Below are positions 8,439-17,872 of a stretch of 64,000 nt of DNA, piece after piece. The stretch is from CAKSFT01 sp045544615. Its GTDB lineage: Bacteria > Bacillota > Clostridia > UBA1381. The notes beneath the pieces were generated by a model. That model was given only the letters and a program-made list of their open reading frames with translations. It made no database searches and was not told the origin of the DNA. The number at the start of each line of letters is the position of its first letter. Within the stretch, counting starts at the first letter, position 1. Made by a program: the position numbers and the translations under genes. The DNA lies in the NCBI GenBank assembly GCA_045544615.1, contig JAZPZI010000033.1, forward strand, positions 1 through 64,000. Reading direction: 5' to 3'.

Positions 8439-10108
8439 CAGAATAATCCTACTACGACACCGTCGTCGTTTATATCAATCTTATTTGCAGCAGGTGCTTT
8501 CGGGAGTCCCGGCATAACCATGATGTCTCCGGTCTCAACTACGATAAAGCCTGCACCGTTTGATACTCTTACCTTCGATACTGTAACCTCAAAACCCTCA
8601 GGTCTGCCGAGGAGTGCCGGGTTATCAGAAAGCGAATACTGTGTCTTTGCCATACAGATAGGCTTTTTGTCAAGTCCGAACTCTTCAAGCTTTGCAATTT
8701 CCTTCAAAGCCTTTGTGCTGTATGATACACTCTTGCCACCATAAATCTTTGTAACGATTGCAAGGATTTTGTCCTTGATTGAAGCTTCTACATCATAAAG
8801 CGGTGCAAAGTTCGATTCCTTTTCCTCGATTGCCGCAACAACCTTTTTAGCAAGGTCAACGCCACCTTCTCCGCCCTTTGCAAATACTTCAGAGAGCGAA
8901 CACTCAACTCCGTATTCTGCACAGGTGTCGATAACAAGCTTCAATTCCTCATCAGAATCACTTTCAAATCTGTTAACTGCAACAACTACAGGCACGCCAT
9001 AGCTCTGCATATTTTCGATATGCTTTTTAAGATTTACGATACCCCTTCCGAGCGCTTCAACATCAGGAGTCTTTAGCTCGGTCTTTGGTATTCCGCCATT
9101 ATACTTTAGTGCTCTTACAGTTGCAACAATTACAACCGCATTAGGCTTCAAGCCTGCAAAACGGCACTTGATATCCATAAACTTTTCAGCACCAAGGTCA
9201 GCACCGAAGCCTGCCTCTGTTATAACGTAATCTGCCATCTTCAACGCAAGCTTTGTTGCGATAACACTGTTGCAGCCGTGTGCAATATTAGCAAACGGTC
9301 CGCCGTGGATAAAACAAGGTGTGTTTGCAAGTGTCTGCACAAGGTTAGGCTTGATTGCATCCTTCAAAAGAACGGTCATGGCACCGTGAGCGTTAAGCTC
9401 CTTTGCATAAACCGGCTTACCCGATCTGTTATATCCTATTATGATCTCGCCAAGACGGTACTTCAAATCCTCAAGGTCATTTGCAAGACAGAGTATCGCC
9501 ATAATCTCCGATGCAACGGTGATCATGAACCCGTCCTGACGCGGAACGCCATTGATTTTTCCGCCGAGCCCGACAACAACCTCTCTCAAGGCTCTGTCGT
9601 TCATATCTAAAACTCGCTTCCATACAATATTCGAAACATCAATGTCGAGCTCGTTTCCCTGATGAATGTGGTTGTCTATCATTGCCGACAAGAGGTTGTT
9701 CGCAGCAGTAATTGCGTGCATATCGCCTGTAAAGTGAAGGTTGATGTCCTCCATCGGCACAACCTGACTGTAGCCACCGCCTGCAGCACCGCCCTTAACA
9801 CCCATTACAGGTCCCATTGACGGTTCTCTCAAGCACAAAAGACAGTTCTTGTCGATAAGCTTCATGGCATCGCCAAGACCAACTGTTGTTGTAGTCTTTC
9901 CCTCGCCTGCAGGTGTCGGGTTTATAGCTGTTACAAGGATGAGCTTTCCGTCGGGGTTATCCTTAACCCTATCCATAAGGTCCTCCGACATCTTTGCCTT
10001 GTACTTTCCGTAGAATTCAAGGTCATCCTCCTGAATGTTTAATTCTTTTGCAACTTCTTTTATAGGCTTCATTTTGGCAGCCTGAGCAATTTCGATATCG
10101 CTTAACAT
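8438..10108 (-). CDS. fhs: Formate--tetrahydrofolate ligase
   Basis: This 556-residue enzyme makes 10-formyltetrahydrofolate from formate, ATP and tetrahydrofolate, feeding purine synthesis and, in acetogens, the methyl branch of the Wood-Ljungdahl pathway. The nucleotide-binding loop ITPAGEGKTTTTVGLG-like sequence lies near residue 65. The central PSMGPVMGVKGGAAGGGYSQ segment and C-terminal GDIMVMPGLPKAPAA also identify it. The length is standard. A GGAGG site lies upstream of the ATG. No other Wood-Ljungdahl genes are visible, so a purine-related role is enough to explain it. Confidence 0.97.
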   Translation of the reverse strand: MLSDIEIAQAAKMKPIKEVAKELNIQEDDLEFYGKYKAKMSEDLMDRVKDNPDGKLILVTAINPTPAGEGKTTTTVGLGDAMKLIDKNCLLCLREPSMGPVMGVKGGAAGGGYSQVVPMEDINLHFTGDMHAITAANNLLSAMIDNHIHQGNELDIDVSNIVWKRVLDMNDRALREVVVGLGGKINGVPRQDGFMITVASEIMAILCLANDLEDLKYRLGEIIIGYNRSGKPVYAKELNAHGAMTVLLKDAIKPNLVQTLANTPCFIHGGPFANIAHGCNSVIATKLALKMADYVITEAGFGADLGAEKFMDIKCRFAGLKPNAVVIVATVRALKYNGGIPKTELKTPDVEALGRGIVNLKKHIENMQSYGVPVVVAVNRFESDSDEELKLVIDTCAEYGVECSLSEVFAKGGEGGVDLAKKVVAAIEEKESNFAPLYDVEASIKDKILAIVTKIYGGKSVSYSTKALKEIAKLEEFGLDKKPICMAKTQYSLSDNPALLGRPEGFEVTVSKVRVSNGAGFIVVETGDIMVMPGLPKAPAANKIDINDDGVVVGLF

Positions 10109-10141
10109 TGTTGTTTCCTCCTTTTGTCATATCAACAAATA

Positions 10142-10190
10142 AAGGCCATACCGCCAGATATGAAATCGTCTCGGCATAGCCTGTATTTTT
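10142..10190 (-). terminator. Possible terminator downstream of the coiled-coil protein gene
   Basis: The minus strand contains complementary arms AGGCTATGCCG and CGGTATGGCCT (11 pairs, including G-T pairs) followed by TTTATTTG. The T run is interrupted, so termination may be partial. Confidence 0.5.
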
Positions 10191-10202
10191 TATGGTAATT
10201 GA

Positions 10203-10643
10203 TTATTTATTGTAGTGGATTCTGTCGTCGTGAACCTTCTTGAGAAGCATTTCCAAACGACGTTCTGCATCACCCAAAAGATCGTCAACATACTGGTTAC
10301 AGTCGTTCTTGATTTCCATAGCCTTTGTCTGAGCTGTGTTTACAACTTCTTCAGCATATTCCTGTGCTCTCTTTGCGATTTCGTTTTCTTCAACGAGTCT
10401 TCTCTGAGTTTCTTCAGCAGTCTTTACAAGGATATCAGCCTTGTTTTCAGCCTCGTTCAGGATTCTCTGTCTTTCATCCTTAACCCATTTAGCTTCCTTG
10501 AGTTCTTCAGGGTATGCCAAGCGCATTTCCTGGACATAATCCATGATATCTTCCTTGTCGATAAGTACCTTGCCGCTCAAAGGCACAGTAGGAGCCTTAT
10601 CTACAGTTTCTTCAATCATTTCAATTATTTCCATTACATCCAT
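10203..10643 (-). CDS. Small coiled-coil protein, function unknown
   Basis: The 146-residue product is highly charged and predicted helical. Residues 1-50 include the pattern SGKVLIDKEDIMDYVQEMR, and residues 55-140 form a long alanine- and glutamate-rich coiled coil. No signal peptide or membrane segment is seen. Proteins of this kind next to coaD in Clostridia are often labelled ATPase or ATP synthase subunit B-like because of the coiled coil, which is weak evidence. A DivIVA-like scaffold role is another possibility. It lies 14 bp after coaD on the same strand. Confidence 0.7.
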   Translation of the reverse strand: MDVMEIIEMIEETVDKAPTVPLSGKVLIDKEDIMDYVQEMRLAYPEELKEAKWVKDERQRILNEAENKADILVKTAEETQRRLVEENEIAKRAQEYAEEVVNTAQTKAMEIKNDCNQYVDDLLGDAERRLEMLLKKVHDDRIHYNK

Positions 10644-10657
10644 TTTTCATACTCTCC

Positions 10658-11140
10658 TTATCTTTTTATATACTTAGCTTTAATTTTCTCTGCCACATAC
10701 GGCGGAACCAAACCATCGAGTCTGCCCTGATACTTGGCAACCTCTTTTACCATGCTTGAGCTTATATACGAAAACTTCGTATCGGTCATCATGAACATGG
10801 TTTCGTATTCAGGATTGAGTGCTTTATTAAGCAACGCCATCTGAAATTCATATTCAAAATCGGCAACCGTTCTCAGTCCCTTAACAATAACTGTAGCTCC
10901 CTTTTGCTTTGCAAAATCAACCAGGAGGCCATTGAAAACATCACACGTCACATTATCCAATCCACCAATTTCGTGGCTTATCATATCAAGCCTTTCTTCT
11001 GCCGAAAAAAGCGGGGACTTGCTCGTGTTGTTCAAAACGCCTACCACAACCTTGTCATAAAGTCTGGAAGCTCTGGCGATAATATCGAGATGGCCGTTGG
11101 TTATCGGGTCAAAACTTCCCGGATATACAGCAATTCTCAT
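10658..11140 (-). CDS. coaD: Pantetheine-phosphate adenylyltransferase
   Basis: CoaD (160 residues) transfers AMP to 4'-phosphopantetheine, the penultimate step of coenzyme A synthesis. The nucleotidyltransferase motif GSFDPITNGHLDII is at the amino terminus, and the second signature YISSSMVKEVAKY lies near residue 125. It directly follows rsmD with no intergenic space. The type III pantothenate kinase gene coaX, the first step of the same pathway, lies at 23.7 kb. Confidence 0.97.
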   Translation of the reverse strand: MRIAVYPGSFDPITNGHLDIIARASRLYDKVVVGVLNNTSKSPLFSAEERLDMISHEIGGLDNVTCDVFNGLLVDFAKQKGATVIVKGLRTVADFEYEFQMALLNKALNPEYETMFMMTDTKFSYISSSMVKEVAKYQGRLDGLVPPYVAEKIKAKYIKR

Positions 11141-11686
11141 TTATGTATCACCTCTTTTGTAAATTGTAACGAAAGTTCTGCCATACTTTCTTTGCTTTAG
11201 TATCTCAAGACCATCTATTTCACCATGGTCGTCGATACTGTCGCTTTCTAAAACTATTATACCCTCATCTGATAAAATTCCGTATTCCATAATCGCCGAA
11301 ATGATTGGTATAATGAATCCTTTATTATATGGCGGGTCTAAAAAAATGATGTCAAATTTCTTGGTTGTCTTCTTGATAAAGTCCTCTGCCGGGCTCTTTA
11401 TAACGGTCGCCTGGTCGGCAAACCGAAGCCTCTCACAGTTCTCCTTTATAACGCCGATAGAGCCTTCGCTTATATCTGTTAAAACGGCATTCTTCGCACC
11501 ACGGCTCAACGCCTCAAATGAAAGTGCTCCGCTTCCTGCAAACAAATCAAGTACGACCGAATCGTATATATATTCCTGAATCAGGTTAAATATCGATTCT
11601 CTGACTCTGTCGGTGGTTGGTCGGATACTGTCTCCGTCAAACTCTATAAGCTTTTGACCTCTGCGTGCACCTGATATAATTCTCAA
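11141..11686 (-). CDS. rsmD: 16S rRNA (guanine966-N2)-methyltransferase
   Basis: RsmD (181 residues) methylates G966 of 16S rRNA using S-adenosylmethionine. The start MRIISGARRGQKL, the cofactor motif VVLDLFAGSGALSFEALSRGA and the catalytic DPPYNKG motif identify the family. The rsmD-coaD pair is one of the most conserved neighbourhoods in Bacillota. Confidence 0.95.
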   Translation of the reverse strand: MRIISGARRGQKLIEFDGDSIRPTTDRVRESIFNLIQEYIYDSVVLDLFAGSGALSFEALSRGAKNAVLTDISEGSIGVIKENCERLRFADQATVIKSPAEDFIKKTTKKFDIIFLDPPYNKGFIIPIISAIMEYGILSDEGIIVLESDSIDDHGEIDGLEILKQRKYGRTFVTIYKRGDT

Positions 11687-11716
11687 AATACACTCCTCCT
11701 ACCGTCACACACATCT

Positions 11717-11745
11717 ATTTTACATTAAAATCTTCAAAAGGTCAA
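11717..11745 (-). promoter_or_regulatory. Promoter for rsmD-coaD
   Basis: The minus strand has TTGACC (11740-11745), a 17-bp spacer, and TAAAAT (11717-11722), about 25 bp upstream of the rsmD start. Confidence 0.65.
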
Positions 11746-11835
11746 CAGTAAATGATGATTTTTTTCAAAATTTTTTACAAAAATGTTAATTTTATATAAA
11801 ATTATATGTTTTTCTGTTCTTTTTTGTCGATTGGA

Positions 11836-13854
11836 CTAATTCATGATGATATTTTTTTCAAACATCAAATCTATTCTCCGCTTTAAGTCAGGATTGTTTT
11901 TCAGTCCCGGGTCCTCCGAAAGAATTTCCGATGTTGCACTCTGTGCAAGCTTTAGAATATCCATATCCTCAAAAAGGTTTGCAATCTTCATATCAGGGAG
12001 TCCGTGCTGACGTGTTCCGAAAAAGTCGCCCGGGCCTCTTAACTTCAAGTCCTGTTCCGAAATATAGAACCCGTCATTTGACATACACATTGTCTCCATC
12101 CTCTTTTTTGTAACCTCGTTATTACTGTGGCAAAAAAGAATGCAGTATGCCTGGTCAGTTCCTCTGCCGACTCTGCCTCGCAGCTGATGCAGTTGCGACA
12201 ATCCAAACCGCTCTGCATTTTCGATTATCATAAGGTTTGCATTCGGCACATTCACGCCTACCTCAATTACCGTCGTGGATACGAGTATTTTTATGTCCCC
12301 ATCTGAAAATGCACGCATAACCTCGTCCTTTTCTTTGGGCTTCATTTTCCCGTGCATAAGTCCGACCGATATATCAGGGAAAAGCGTCTGGATACGGTCT
12401 TTTAAATCGCTTGCATTTTTCAAATCCATCGTTTCGGTCTCCTCGATAAGGGGACACACAATGTAGCTTTGAGTTCCTGCATCTATATTCTTTTTCAAAA
12501 AAGCGTAAATACGCTCACGCATACTCTCACCGACCGCATAGGTCGAAACAGGCTTTCTTCCCGGTGGCATCTCGTCGATAATCGAAATATCAAGGTCACC
12601 GTAAAGAATAAATGCAAGCGTTCTCGGAATCGGAGTTGCCGTCATAATAAGTACATTCGGATTATCGCCCTTGTCGGCAAGCTCTGCTCTTTGCGAAACA
12701 CCGAATCGGTGTTGCTCATCCGCAATTACAAGTCCGAGATTTTTATATTCAACATCCTTCTGAATCAGGGCGTGAGTGCCGACAATTACATCGTACCCGC
12801 CTGCTAAAATTTCAGAATAGATTTCCTTTTTCTTTTTTGTGCTTCCTGTCAGCAGACACACCCTCAAACCACTCTTTTCAAAGAATGCTTTAAAGGTCTC
12901 AAAATGCTGCATTGCAAGGATTTCAGTCGGTGCCATTATCGCAGACTGATACCCGTTTTTTGCGGCTATATACATCGCAACCGCAGCAACGGCGGTCTTA
13001 CCCGAGCCAACATCACCCTGAACAAGTCTGTTCATCGGGGTGGTTTTTTTTAGGTCACCGGCAATCTCATCAACCACTCTTTTTTGTGCATTTGTGAGCT
13101 CAAATGGCAAGCTTTTTATAAACTCGTCCTTTGCCGAAACATCAGAAAAAGGCGTTCTCGTTTTCTGGGTTATTCTGTTTCTTTTTAAGCCCAACGCCAA
13201 CTGCAGGGTGAATAGCTCCTCAAAAACAAACCGCCTTCTTGCAATTCTGTAGCTTTCAAAATCCTCCGGGAAATGAATATTTCGCATCGAGAAATTGATC
13301 TCTGCAATATTGTACTTTTCCCGTATAGAGTGCGGAAGATACTCACGTATCTCGCCACGAACCTTCATTGCCGACTCCATCGCCGTGTGTACAACCTTTT
13401 GAGTAAGGTTTCCCGAAAGCGGATAAATCGGCACGATTCTTCCGGTATATTTCTTTTTCTCCGGAGTCTCAAAAACAGGGTTGATAAGCTCACGCTTCCC
13501 CCTGTTTTCCTTTACTTTCCCGAAGAAGGTATACTCCTCCCCCGGCTTTATTTGGTTTTTAATATATTTGTTGTTATACCACAACGCCACTATTGCACCG
13601 GTATCATCGGCAACAATAGCGGAGTATATGGTCATATTTTTTCTGATTCTTGCCTCACTGACAGATGACATTACCTGTCCCTTGATGCAGACATTTTCTC
13701 CGCCTGCACAATCGGCAATATCTTTTAGTTCTTTTCTGTCCTCGTAGCCTCTGGGGAAAAAGTACAGCAAATCCTCCACCGTTTCAATGCCACGTTTTGC
13801 AAACATTCTTGCTCTCTGGTCACCCACTCCGGCAAGACTTTTTATGTCCCCCAT
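11836..13854 (-). CDS. recG: ATP-dependent DNA helicase RecG
   Basis: RecG (672 residues) remodels stalled replication forks and Holliday junctions. An N-terminal OB-fold wedge domain is followed by helicase motifs: Walker A GDVGSGKTAV near residue 280, DEQHRFG, TATPIPRTLA, and the C-terminal QLRGRVGRG. Length is standard. It lies 23 bp downstream of the FakA-like gene, the same order as yloV-recG in Bacillus. Confidence 0.96.
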   Translation of the reverse strand: MGDIKSLAGVGDQRARMFAKRGIETVEDLLYFFPRGYEDRKELKDIADCAGGENVCIKGQVMSSVSEARIRKNMTIYSAIVADDTGAIVALWYNNKYIKNQIKPGEEYTFFGKVKENRGKRELINPVFETPEKKKYTGRIVPIYPLSGNLTQKVVHTAMESAMKVRGEIREYLPHSIREKYNIAEINFSMRNIHFPEDFESYRIARRRFVFEELFTLQLALGLKRNRITQKTRTPFSDVSAKDEFIKSLPFELTNAQKRVVDEIAGDLKKTTPMNRLVQGDVGSGKTAVAAVAMYIAAKNGYQSAIMAPTEILAMQHFETFKAFFEKSGLRVCLLTGSTKKKKEIYSEILAGGYDVIVGTHALIQKDVEYKNLGLVIADEQHRFGVSQRAELADKGDNPNVLIMTATPIPRTLAFILYGDLDISIIDEMPPGRKPVSTYAVGESMRERIYAFLKKNIDAGTQSYIVCPLIEETETMDLKNASDLKDRIQTLFPDISVGLMHGKMKPKEKDEVMRAFSDGDIKILVSTTVIEVGVNVPNANLMIIENAERFGLSQLHQLRGRVGRGTDQAYCILFCHSNNEVTKKRMETMCMSNDGFYISEQDLKLRGPGDFFGTRQHGLPDMKIANLFEDMDILKLAQSATSEILSEDPGLKNNPDLKRRIDLMFEKNIIMN

Positions 13855-13877
13855 AAACTCACCTCTTTTAATCGGTT

Positions 13878-15473
13878 TTACTCAACAGAAATGATATAAT
13901 AATAAAGAATCTGTCCGCCGTATTTTACGTCAAACTCAACATCAGGATACATGTCCTCAAGTTCCTCTGCCAGGCTTTCGGCTTCCTCTTTTTTGGTGTC
14001 CTTGCCAAAATAGAGTGTGACAAACTCAGCATCATCGTCAATCAGGCTTTCCATCAATACTTTCACAGCGTCATCGGGTGTTTTTTCAACCGCAGAAATC
14101 TTGCCTTCTGCAATACCCAGAATGTCGCCCTCTGCAATCTTTTTATCCTCGATCTCGGTATCACGAACAGCAAAGGTTACCTGTCCCGTTTTAACCTCAC
14201 CGAGTGCTTTTAACATTCTCTTTTCGTTTTCCTCCGGAGTTTTTCCGGCATTGAAGCTTACCATTGCCGAAATCGACTGCGGAATTGTCTTTGACGGAAT
14301 CACAACAACATTCTTTTCGGAAATCTTTGCCGCCTGCTCAGCCGCCATAATAATATTTTTATTGTTCGGGAAAACGAATATTGTATCAGCATAAACCTTA
14401 GATACCGCATCGAGAATATCATCGGTGCTAGGATTCATTGTCTGTCCGCCCTCGATGATGAAATCTGTACCTAGACTCTTTAAAATCTCGCTCATTCCGT
14501 CACCCGAGCAAACGCCGACAAATCCGTACGGCTTATTCTCAACCGGCGCTTCCTCTTCCTGACTTTCCTCAATCAGACTCTTATGCTGATGCTTCATATT
14601 GTCAATCTTTATATTGATAAGGCTTCCCAAAAGCACCGCTTTTTCGAGCACGAATCCCGGGTTATTGGTATGAATGTGCACCTTGATAATCTCGTCATCA
14701 TCAATTACTATCATACTGTCGCCCTTTACCTCTATCGCCTTTTTGAACATCGGCACATTCACCTTGGCGTTCTTCTTTTCAACGATAAATTCGGTACAGT
14801 ACATATACTTAATCGAGCCTGTATCAATGCTCTTTTGTGCCTGGTTCTTCTCTGCCGGTGCAGAGCTTGCCTTCAAATCACCTGTAATTGCATTACCGGT
14901 CTTTAAGAACTCGAGCGCACCCTCTAAAAAGTACATCCAGCCCTGACCGCCGGCATCAACAACGCCTGCCTGCTTTAAAGCCGGTAGCATATCCGGTGTT
15001 TTGGCAAGGGTTTTATTACCGCATTCCACTGCAAATACCAGCATCTCCAGGATATCGTCGGTCTTTTCTGCGTGCGATACTGCACCTTGCGCAACCTCTC
15101 TTGCTACGGTAAGAATTGTTCCCTCGGTCGGGTTCATAACCGCCTTGTAAGCCGCATCAGAGCCCTTTTTCAAAGCCGCCGCAAGCTCTTCTGCATCACA
15201 TTCTGCAAGGCCTTTTAAGCTCTTTGAAATCCCTCTGAAAAACTGCGACAGAATAACACCCGAGTTACCTCTTGCGCCTCTGAGTGTTGCAAACGAAATC
15301 TTATCGGCAACTGCTGTTACCGTCATATTATCAACATTGTCGAGCCCCGATACCATTGCAGTAACGGTCATAGACATATTTGTGCCTGTATCGCCGTCAG
15401 GTACAGGGAAAACATTGAGCTCGTCAACTTCTGCTTTTTTATTGTATAAGTTATTTGCACCCGAAATCATCAT
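13878..15473 (-). CDS. DAK2 domain fatty acid kinase FakA-like protein (YloV family)
   Basis: The product (531 residues) begins with a DhaL/DAK2-type kinase domain showing the nucleotide-binding signature NVFPVPDGDTGTNMSMT and a GARGNSGVILSQFFRG motif, with a C-terminal YloV domain. In Staphylococcus, FakA phosphorylates fatty acids bound by DegV-family FakB proteins so that exogenous fatty acids can enter phospholipids. No fakB is in the window. Context with an Asp23 gene upstream and recG downstream matches the yloU-yloV-recG cluster. Confidence 0.85.
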   Translation of the reverse strand: MMISGANNLYNKKAEVDELNVFPVPDGDTGTNMSMTVTAMVSGLDNVDNMTVTAVADKISFATLRGARGNSGVILSQFFRGISKSLKGLAECDAEELAAALKKGSDAAYKAVMNPTEGTILTVAREVAQGAVSHAEKTDDILEMLVFAVECGNKTLAKTPDMLPALKQAGVVDAGGQGWMYFLEGALEFLKTGNAITGDLKASSAPAEKNQAQKSIDTGSIKYMYCTEFIVEKKNAKVNVPMFKKAIEVKGDSMIVIDDDEIIKVHIHTNNPGFVLEKAVLLGSLINIKIDNMKHQHKSLIEESQEEEAPVENKPYGFVGVCSGDGMSEILKSLGTDFIIEGGQTMNPSTDDILDAVSKVYADTIFVFPNNKNIIMAAEQAAKISEKNVVVIPSKTIPQSISAMVSFNAGKTPEENEKRMLKALGEVKTGQVTFAVRDTEIEDKKIAEGDILGIAEGKISAVEKTPDDAVKVLMESLIDDDAEFVTLYFGKDTKKEEAESLAEELEDMYPDVEFDVKYGGQILYYYIISVE

Positions 15474-15540
15474 CTGTGCAAAACTTTTTGCATCTAACTT
15501 AATAATTGTAATCTCCTCCCTACAAAGGTTATCTCTTCGG

Positions 15541-15897
15541 TTAGTCCTGACATCTTACAGACTCAACTATAACTTCAACCTTTTTCACCTTGAGTCCGAC
15601 GTTCTTTTCTATTTTATATTCTACATTATGGATGATGCTGTCACAAATTGCCTTGATGTTCACGCCGTATTCCACCATAATATGCATCGAAATCACAATT
15701 CCGCCGTCCTCGGCAGTAACCTTTATACCCTTTGCCATATTATCGGTTTTTAAAAGGCTTGCAATTCCGTCCTTACGGCTTCTTGCCGCCATACCGACAA
15801 CACCGTAGCTGCTTGTTGCAATCGCACCTGCAATCGATGCAATTACATTATTATCAATAGTAACCTGACCGTATTCGCTATCTATCAAAATCGCCAT
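15541..15897 (-). CDS. Asp23/Gls24 family protein (YloU-like)
   Basis: The 118-residue protein matches the small Asp23/Gls24 family: the sequence YGQVTIDNNVIASIAGAIATSSYGVVGM at the start and the later KGIKVTAEDGGIVISMHIMVEYG. Family members in Staphylococcus associate with the membrane and affect envelope stress. It is the first gene of the run with the FakA-like gene and recG. No transmembrane segment is visible. Confidence 0.85.
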   Translation of the reverse strand: MAILIDSEYGQVTIDNNVIASIAGAIATSSYGVVGMAARSRKDGIASLLKTDNMAKGIKVTAEDGGIVISMHIMVEYGVNIKAICDSIIHNVEYKIEKNVGLKVKKVEVIVESVRCQD

Positions 15898-16039
15898 ATA
15901 CCTACATCTCCTTTTTATAAAGCTGATTTTTGGAGAATATAATCGAAGGCATCAAAACCCCACGATAATAATTTCCTATTCTATTTTACTATATTTTACG
16001 CATTTAGTCCATAGTTATTTAAAATTTTTTCAATTAAAA

Positions 16040-16068
16040 TTGATTTTTTTGTGCAAATATAGTATAAT
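16040..16068 (+). promoter_or_regulatory. Promoter for the recombinase-nucleotidase-cysK unit
   Basis: TTGATT at 16040-16045 and a perfect TATAAT at 16063-16068 are separated by 17 bp, 35 bp before the TTG start of the recombinase gene. Confidence 0.75.
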
Positions 16069-16102
16069 ACCATAAGAATAATCCTTATTAGGAGGTGGCG
16101 CT

Positions 16103-17176
16103 TTGAAAACTCCGATGAACCGGAAATTTGCATATCTTCGGGAATATACAGGCGAGATGCCGAGATTTGTTACAGAATATATAATCGAATACTATAACGG
16201 CGAGAGTATTAACACACAAATCGGGTACGCTATAGATATCCGCGTATTTTTGAATTACCTTCGCCTTGCGGTCTACCCCGAAATCGAAAAAATCAAGGAT
16301 TTCAGACTCTCGCATATAAACTCGCTCACCGTCAGCGACCTGATAAGCTTTAAAAATTATCTAAAAGAATACGAGGTCGAGTCGGTATCACCATCAGGAA
16401 AACCTATGCGACGTGTCTACAGAAACTCTGCATTCGGCATAAACCGCAAGATGTCTGCCGTTCGTGGACTTTTTATATACCTTTATAAGACCGAGCAGAT
16501 TGACCAGAACATCACCGACAAAGTGGATTTTGCAAAGCTACACCAGAAAATCAAAAAGCCGCTCACAACCCAGGAGACGGTATCTTTGATTGATGTTATA
16601 TATAACGGCGAAAAATACTACGAGGGCAGAAACCTCACAGAATACAGCAAGCGAAAACTCCGTGATATTGCAATTTTTACTACATATCTCGGCACAGGCA
16701 TCCGTGTGAGCGAGCTTGTGAACTTGAAAATCAACGATATCGACTTTGAAACACAGTCCTTTATCGTAACCCGAAAAGGCGGTGACCAACAGGAAATCTT
16801 TATGCCGCCACAGGTCGAAAACCACATCTGCGAGTATCTCGAGTCGGTCAAAGAGACCCGACCGGGCGGTAACAGCCCGCTCTTTTTGAGTCGTACAAAC
16901 GGAGCAATGACTGCAGCAGGCATAGAAAAGCTTTTGAAAAACTATTGCCTCACCGCAGGAATAACGCACCCCGACAAAACCCGACCTCACGCACTTCGTC
17001 GTACCTTTGCGTGCAGGCTTTTAGAGGACGGTGTTGATATCAAGATGGTTGCCGAGCTGATGGGACACAAGAATATCGAAGTAACACACCGTTACTATGC
17101 ACAGTACAGCCAGAAGGCAAGAAAAGAGATTATGACAAACCTCACGGTGGTTGATGAAGGGAGTCTTGAAGATTGA
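16103..17176 (+). CDS. Tyrosine recombinase, XerC/XerD-like
   Basis: This 357-residue protein has an N-terminal SAM-like core-binding domain (about residues 15-140) and a C-terminal catalytic domain. The catalytic residues are present: Arg in GTGIRVSELVNL, Lys in VTRKGG, HALRR, LMGHKNI, and the nucleophile Tyr in VTHRYYAQY. The start is TTG, seven bases after GGAGG. It heads a three-gene unit with a nucleotidase and cysK rather than lying beside a tRNA or phage gene. A housekeeping or orphan recombinase is therefore as likely as a mobile-element integrase. Its target site is not evident. Confidence 0.85.
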   Translation: MKTPMNRKFAYLREYTGEMPRFVTEYIIEYYNGESINTQIGYAIDIRVFLNYLRLAVYPEIEKIKDFRLSHINSLTVSDLISFKNYLKEYEVESVSPSGKPMRRVYRNSAFGINRKMSAVRGLFIYLYKTEQIDQNITDKVDFAKLHQKIKKPLTTQETVSLIDVIYNGEKYYEGRNLTEYSKRKLRDIAIFTTYLGTGIRVSELVNLKINDIDFETQSFIVTRKGGDQQEIFMPPQVENHICEYLESVKETRPGGNSPLFLSRTNGAMTAAGIEKLLKNYCLTAGITHPDKTRPHALRRTFACRLLEDGVDIKMVAELMGHKNIEVTHRYYAQYSQKARKEIMTNLTVVDEGSLED

Positions 17177-17871
17177 ACTATAAAATTCTTCTCTTTGATG
17201 CAGACCAGACCCTGCTGGACTTTAAAGCTGCCGAAAATAATGCACTCCGTCGCACTTTCTCCGAACACAGCATCGAGCCGACAAACGAGCTTATTGAGAG
17301 CTTTTCAAAAACCAACTCAATGCTCTGGGGGATGTTTGAAAAAGGTGAAATCACAAAACCCGAAATAATCGCAAGCCGTTTTAAGATTACAGCAGAAAAA
17401 TTCAGGTTTGACTATTCACCCGATATGGGCTTTGAGCAGGACTATCAGAACCTCTTGGCAGACGAGCACACCCTGATGCCCGATGCCGAGTCGGTTTCAA
17501 AGCGGTTATCGAAAAAATACGAGATGTATATAATAACAAACGGACTTTTTATAACACAGGAAAAACGACTCGGCGAGTGCGGATTGCTTCCTTATTATAG
17601 AGGATATTTTGTTTCGGAGAAAATGGGTGCACAAAAGCCGTCGGCAGAATACTTTAACCGTGTACTCGAAGAAATCGGCAATCCGCCAAAGGATGAAATC
17701 CTTATAATCGGCGATTCGCTTTCGTCCGACATACTCGGCGGTATAAATTCGGGACTTGACACTTGTTGGTTTAATCCATCAGGTGCACCCACACCCGATG
17801 CGATTACCCCTACATACACAATCGGGGCACTTCCCGAATTGTATGAAATTTTAGGTATTGGAGAGATTTAA
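17173..17871 (+). CDS. YjjG-family HAD nucleotidase
   Basis: The 232-residue enzyme starts NYKILLFDADQTLLDFKAAE, with the DADQT version of HAD motif I that is typical of the YjjG group, which dephosphorylates (often noncanonical) pyrimidine nucleoside monophosphates. Motif III/IV reads IIGDSLSSDILGGINSG. The TTG start overlaps the recombinase stop (TTGA). The start of cysK follows immediately, so the three genes are probably one transcript. Confidence 0.85.
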   Translation: MNYKILLFDADQTLLDFKAAENNALRRTFSEHSIEPTNELIESFSKTNSMLWGMFEKGEITKPEIIASRFKITAEKFRFDYSPDMGFEQDYQNLLADEHTLMPDAESVSKRLSKKYEMYIITNGLFITQEKRLGECGLLPYYRGYFVSEKMGAQKPSAEYFNRVLEEIGNPPKDEILIIGDSLSSDILGGINSGLDTCWFNPSGAPTPDAITPTYTIGALPELYEILGIGEI

Positions 17872-17872
17872 A